Below are positions 62,597 through 64,000 of a stretch of DNA of 64,000 nt, in pieces (within the stretch, counting starts at the first letter, position 1; each line of letters begins with the position of its first letter). The position numbers and the translations under genes are program-made. Location: positions 64,001-128,000 of the forward strand of contig CAUYUJ010016152.1 of NCBI GenBank assembly GCA_963575745.1, read 5' to 3'. Origin of the DNA: Prorocentrum cordatum. Taxonomy: Eukaryota > Sar > Dinophyceae > Prorocentrales > Prorocentraceae. Under the pieces are notes generated by a model. The model was not told the origin of the DNA, searched no databases, and was given only the letters and a program-made list of their open reading frames with translations.

Positions 62597-63631
62597 GAGG
62601 GGAGGAGGAGGAGGAGGAGGAGGAGGAAGAGGAGGAGGAGAGGGGAGGAGGAGGAGGAGGAGGAGGAGGAGGGAGGAGGAGGAGGAGGATGAGGAGGAGG
62701 AGGAGGAGGATGGGAGGCGGAGGAGGGCGCGGAAGAGACCCCCCCCCCCCCCCCAGGATGAGCCAGCATCCGGTGCTGCTGCGAGCTCGAACGGGATCGA
62801 CGTCGGCCAGACGGCCTCGGAGAACCTCGGAACGGCTGCGAACCTCTTCGCGCACCTCTCGGGCTGGGGCGTGCGAGGGCAGACTCAAGAGTGCAGACAG
62901 ATACTTGATATGTATGTCAAGCCTCTGCTTAGCGAAGCCGATTTCGCTCCCTAGAGGCTTGGCCGACATATCGAGGACCCGCTCGCGCTTGGGCAACCAG
63001 GTGGCCAAGGTGCCGTGGCTGACCCCGTGGGCCGGCCAGCTGGTGCAGCACTCGCACTGCGTGGAGGAGGTGCAGCAGGCGCTGATGCTGCACGCGCAGA
63101 GTCGGAGCCTGGGAACGATGATGGGGATGAGGGCTCGGCGCATCCATCGCCTTGGCGAGCCCGCGAGAGATGAGCGCCTGCGCATCCCTCATCGGCTCGC
63201 TGAGGGGATGGCGATGCCGCACCCCTCTGGCCCACCCTCGCTCCTCGAGGAGCGACGAGGCGAACTACTCCTACCCCGAGTGCCTGAACATGATCAACGA
63301 GGCTGGAGGAAGGGCGATGAGGAGGGCCATGGAGGATAGGATGGATCAGGAATAGAGAGGTAGTGGTGATGAGGGCGAGGAGGAGGGGGAGAATGAGGGA
63401 GAGGAAGATGGAGATGAGAACGAGGAGGAGGAGGAGGAAGGAGGAGGAGGAGGAGGAGGAGGAGAAGTAGGGGCAGGAGGAGGAGGAGGAGGGCCCAAGG
63501 AAGGATGAAAGGAGGGAGGATGAGGAGGGGGATGAGGAATACCTCCTCCTCCTCCTCTCCTCCTCCTCGTCCTGTTCCTCTTTTTCATCCCCCCCCCCTC
63601 CCCTCGTCCCCTCTTCCGTATCTCCTCCTCC

Positions 63632-63669
<38 letters not shown>

Positions 63670-63845
63670 TCCCCCCCCCCTCCTCCTCGCGCCTTCCAGG
63701 GGGTCGAGCCCGCTCCTGGGAGGTTAGCTGCCCAACTCCACCCTTCGAAGAACCGATTGGCCTCAAGGCCAAGAAGTTCTACGAGCTCACCCCCCCCGCG
63801 CAGCAGTCGGTGTCGATGGCCGACGCGGGCGTCGTTAATAGCTAG
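60342..63845 (+). CDS. Multi-exon gene with GGA/CCT introns
   Basis: A candidate start ATG at 60342 (MPPEGRGRGEKNARGKAAPT, then GT). Further exon candidates: about 60537-60610 (AAKRKRAEDKDPRPVAGRRA), 60767-60850 (YRAQKKSHALRRECDRLSQS), 61207-61345 (FDFVETERAEARGFTQNVGD, then GRWYTKDGLMTLFGFQWES), 61508-61625 (AMYQAAFRALARAEATIASR), about 62060-62215 (GEEVYERMERVESNAHAHEQ), 62757-62950 (GIDVGQTASENLGTAANLFA; CCCAG|G acceptor), about 62955-63120 (KVPWLTPWAGQLVQHSHCVE), about 63240-63310 (SDEANYSYPECLNMINEAGG) and a last exon about 63735-63845 (EEPIGLKAKKFYELTPPAQQ, stop TAG 63843-63845). Basic, helix-rich and hydrophilic; family unknown. Exon edges are approximate; the model needs cDNA. Confidence 0.5.
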
Positions 63846-64000
63846 ATTGAGGTTGATTTGCGAGGGATGGCGTGCGCGGCGCGCGGGGCCGCGGGGCTGC
63901 GCCTCGCGCTCGAGCTGCGCAGCGCAGGCGGCTGCGCTGCGAGGCAGTCGAAACAATCGCTCGTTCGATGTTCAAGGTTTGAATGAGGTCTGAATGTTCG
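63846..64000. other. 3' flank, no feature
   Basis: GC-rich non-coding DNA after the last stop; nothing recognised. Confidence 0.5.

Overview
The window reads as nuclear DNA of a dinoflagellate. The best single piece of evidence is an exact copy of the dinoflagellate trans-spliced leader at 25720-25741. It is supported by dinoflagellate-style copia and LINE retroelements, very GC-rich coding DNA, intron 3' ends of the AG|G type and long low-complexity introns. A Prorocentrum-like species is a guess; nothing here fixes the species. No rRNA, tRNA, CRISPR or bacterial-type operon was seen.

Layout: (1) 1-6952, a nearly complete, apparently young Ty1/copia LTR retrotransposon with one 2035-codon frame, an initiator-tRNA primer site, a short LTR and nine copies of a GC-rich mini-hairpin. 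(2) 6953-about 17100, a second, unrelated and badly decayed copia element whose Gag, protease, integrase, RT and RNase H remnants can still be followed in order. (3) 17100-25680, mostly minus strand: a frameshifted UPF1-like SF1 helicase pseudogene and Cys-rich or acidic downstream pieces. (4) 25720-34610, a plus-strand LINE-like non-LTR element that begins with the spliced leader, ends in a CAT repeat and is bounded by a near-perfect duplication of about 20 bp. It splits a minus-strand RNase H/zinc-finger ORF (35847 to 34611, tail at 25719-25676). (5) 36600-48200, short exons of one or more host-type genes separated by GGA or CCT tracts, with a second EEP-RT LINE (about 39320-45200) lodged between them. 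(6) 48200-60300, largely non-coding repeat DNA: trinucleotide arrays, a 6.5 kb inverted repeat built from CTCTTGGGG minisatellites, and inside its right arm a 2.16 kb element with perfect 15-bp terminal inverted repeats that carries Cys-rich modules. (7) 60342-63845, exons and the stop codon of another gene with GGA/CCT introns.

How it fits together: the region is dominated by successive insertions (copia beside copia, LINE in an RNase H ORF, LINE in an intron, TIR element in an inverted repeat). The spliced leader at the 5' edge of the LINE implies that a mature trans-spliced mRNA was the template that was reverse transcribed. Many long open frames in the GGA, CCT, TAG and CTCTTGGGG tracts are artefacts of sequence composition and are not annotated as proteins. 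All domain calls were made by eye; no search was run.
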